From Geobacter sp. (GTDB taxonomy: Bacteria; Desulfobacterota; Desulfuromonadia; Geobacterales; Geobacteraceae): a stretch of 64,000 nucleotides of DNA. Shown one piece after another: positions 63,289 through 64,000 of the stretch (the stretch's first letter is position 1; each line of letters begins with the position of its first letter). Under the pieces are notes generated by a model, which worked only from the letters and a program-made list of their open reading frames with translations, did no database searches and was not told where the DNA came from. The stretch covers positions 415,996 to 479,995 of the forward strand of contig POSG01000001.1 in assembly GCA_003314535.1 (NCBI GenBank), read 5' to 3'. A program made the position numbers and the translations under genes.

Positions 63289-63728
63289 GAAGGATGAATT
63301 ATGAAATAAAAATCTACCACGAAATTGATCCTTCAGTTCTTGCACTTTTTGGCAATTGTTGTGAAGATGGCCAGCAGTTCATCAGTTTCATTTTGCAGAG
63401 GTTGCAGGATTGCTGATGGCACGATACCTGTCTCCGCCAACAACTCGAACCAATAGCTGCTCTCATCCAGTTCCTTCAGCACATCACCAACCTTGGCTAC
63501 GAACTCAGCTTTTGAACGCGCTCGACAAGCTTCGCGATAATTGGCTCCGACCGATGTCCCCGAACGGAGAACCTGCTTTCCCAACACCTGCGCTTCAACA
63601 GATTTCGGAAGTGCGGAATACATGCGGATTACCTGGATGGCAAAATCCTTTGTTCGTTGCCGCAATAATCGGGAATCCTTTGTTTTTGAATTTTCTGCAG
63701 TCCCTTCATCCTTCATAATTCATCCTTC
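63289..63728 (-). mobile_element. inverted-repeat cassette containing a four-helix-bundle gene
   Basis: GAAGGATGAATTATGAA at 63289-63305 and its exact complement at 63712-63728 enclose a single gene of the S23/four-helix-bundle family. The outer parts of both repeats run into the coding sequence of neighbouring genes (the tail of the HIT gene ends in LNDEG from repeat sequence). Such flanks suggest that the gene moves as a small cassette; no transposase is encoded. Confidence 0.5.
63333..63716 (-). CDS. four-helix-bundle protein (S23/IVP family)
   Basis: A 127-residue all-helical protein with the family signature LGKQVLRSGTSVGANYREACRARSKAEF and later LKELDESSYWFELL. Members are encoded in intervening sequences of 23S rRNA genes, beside diversity-generating retroelements (Avd) or as stand-alone cassettes, and bind nucleic acid as pentamers. 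AAGGA precedes the ATG. The ends of the gene lie against the 17-bp inverted repeats. Confidence 0.92.
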   Translation of the reverse strand: MKDEGTAENSKTKDSRLLRQRTKDFAIQVIRMYSALPKSVEAQVLGKQVLRSGTSVGANYREACRARSKAEFVAKVGDVLKELDESSYWFELLAETGIVPSAILQPLQNETDELLAIFTTIAKKCKN

Positions 63729-63876
63729 ATCATTCAGCTTTTTCCAATAGCACGCCCGCCCCGGAAACAACTTCCTTACCCCGCCGCGCGGGTCCTCGCA
63801 ATCGCCGACATAGCGCGGGATCAGGTGAATATGCAGGTGAAAGATTGTCTGCCCTGCGGCAGCGCCATCATTGTGA
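63720..63876 (-). pseudogene. 3' fragment of a HIT-family hydrolase gene
   Basis: The frame reads HNDGAAAGQTIFHLHIHLIPRY and on to YWKKLNDEG before TGA at 63720-63722. HLHIH is the histidine triad of nucleotide hydrolases, so the catalytic end is present but about two thirds of the usual 110-140 residues are missing because an IS3-type element begins at 63877. Only three bases separate the stop from the four-helix-bundle ATG. Confidence 0.85.
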
Positions 63877-64000
63877 TGTGGCTACACTATCCCGGACACA
63901 CAAAATGAGGCAAAATACCTGACCATGGAGGTGTGTCCGATGCCATCGAAGTACTCGCCAGAATTTAAGCAAGACGCCGTGAAGTTGGCCGTCGATTCTG
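63877..64000 (+). mobile_element. IS3-type insertion sequence, left end
   Basis: The HIT reading frame stops matching at TGTGGCTACACTATCCC, which I take as the left terminal repeat. An OrfA-type gene begins 60 bases further, and the element continues beyond the window. The right end and target duplication cannot be seen. Confidence 0.75.
63940..64000 (+). CDS. IS3-family transposase OrfA, 5' part
   Basis: ATG 63940 behind GGAGGTG opens MPSKYSPEFKQDAVKLAVDS, the start of the IS3/IS911-type OrfA helix-turn-helix protein that binds the element ends. Only 20 codons are in the window. Confidence 0.8.
   Translation, partial: MPSKYSPEFKQDAVKLAVDS

Overview
The window looks like a chromosome segment of a Geobacter-type bacterium (Desulfuromonadia, Geobacteraceae). 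It is GC-rich over most of its length. Supporting features are a lexA/dinB operon, an mreCD-mrdA-rodA cell-shape cluster fused to a heptose/rhamnose sugar cluster, a long GapN-type aldehyde dehydrogenase, many signal-transduction genes and several families of hairpin repeats. The family assignment is inferred from gene content, since no rRNA or tRNA is present.

Bases 1-1300 hold the 5' part of a contractile tail sheath gene that runs off the left edge (prophage or contractile injection system). After a MITE-like palindromic element (1585-1751) comes ordinary chromosome: an MFS transporter; an SOS-type operon lexA / small ORF / dinB with its own palindromic operator; a secreted Gln-rich repeat protein; a nuclease-helicase fusion; and a minus-strand envelope block from 21.2 to 10.2 kb (mreB, gmhA, a deoxyhypusine-synthase-like protein, hldE, gmhB, rfbA, rfbC, mreC, mreD, mrdA, rodA). 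These make the activated heptose and dTDP-sugar precursors of the outer surface and the rod-shape peptidoglycan machine. From 21.4 to 42.4 kb lie a PpiD-like periplasmic chaperone, purC, an FmdB protein, a Mn-dependent pyrophosphatase, a class II aldolase, a PatB/MalY aminotransferase, a YihY membrane protein, sucCD, gapN, an M48 lipoprotein protease, a chemoreceptor with a candidate sigma-28 promoter, and a large hybrid sensor kinase.

From 42.6 to 51.5 kb is an accessory region bounded by two exact 42-bp direct repeats. It contains a REP-associated (RAYT) transposase element sitting against a 5'-truncated ltrA fragment, a pirin gene, a ygiD-type dioxygenase split by an IS21 element with a 7-bp target duplication, a sensorless sigma-54 activator, a MucR-type regulator and a small membrane protein. 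From 51.5 to 56 kb are TerC, YbaK/PaaI genes bracketed by two copies of a 48-bp hairpin repeat, a cupin and a secreted protein.

The last 8 kb (56.1-63.9 kb, all minus strand) looks like a defence island: an OLD-like ATPase, a 1042-residue PLD nuclease / SF2 helicase / DUF3427-type protein, a NERD nuclease with zinc ribbons, an HNH endonuclease, and a four-helix-bundle gene enclosed in a short inverted-repeat cassette. It ends in a HIT gene truncated by an IS3-type element. This island is the best candidate for an undescribed system, with the caveat that its genes may be independent.
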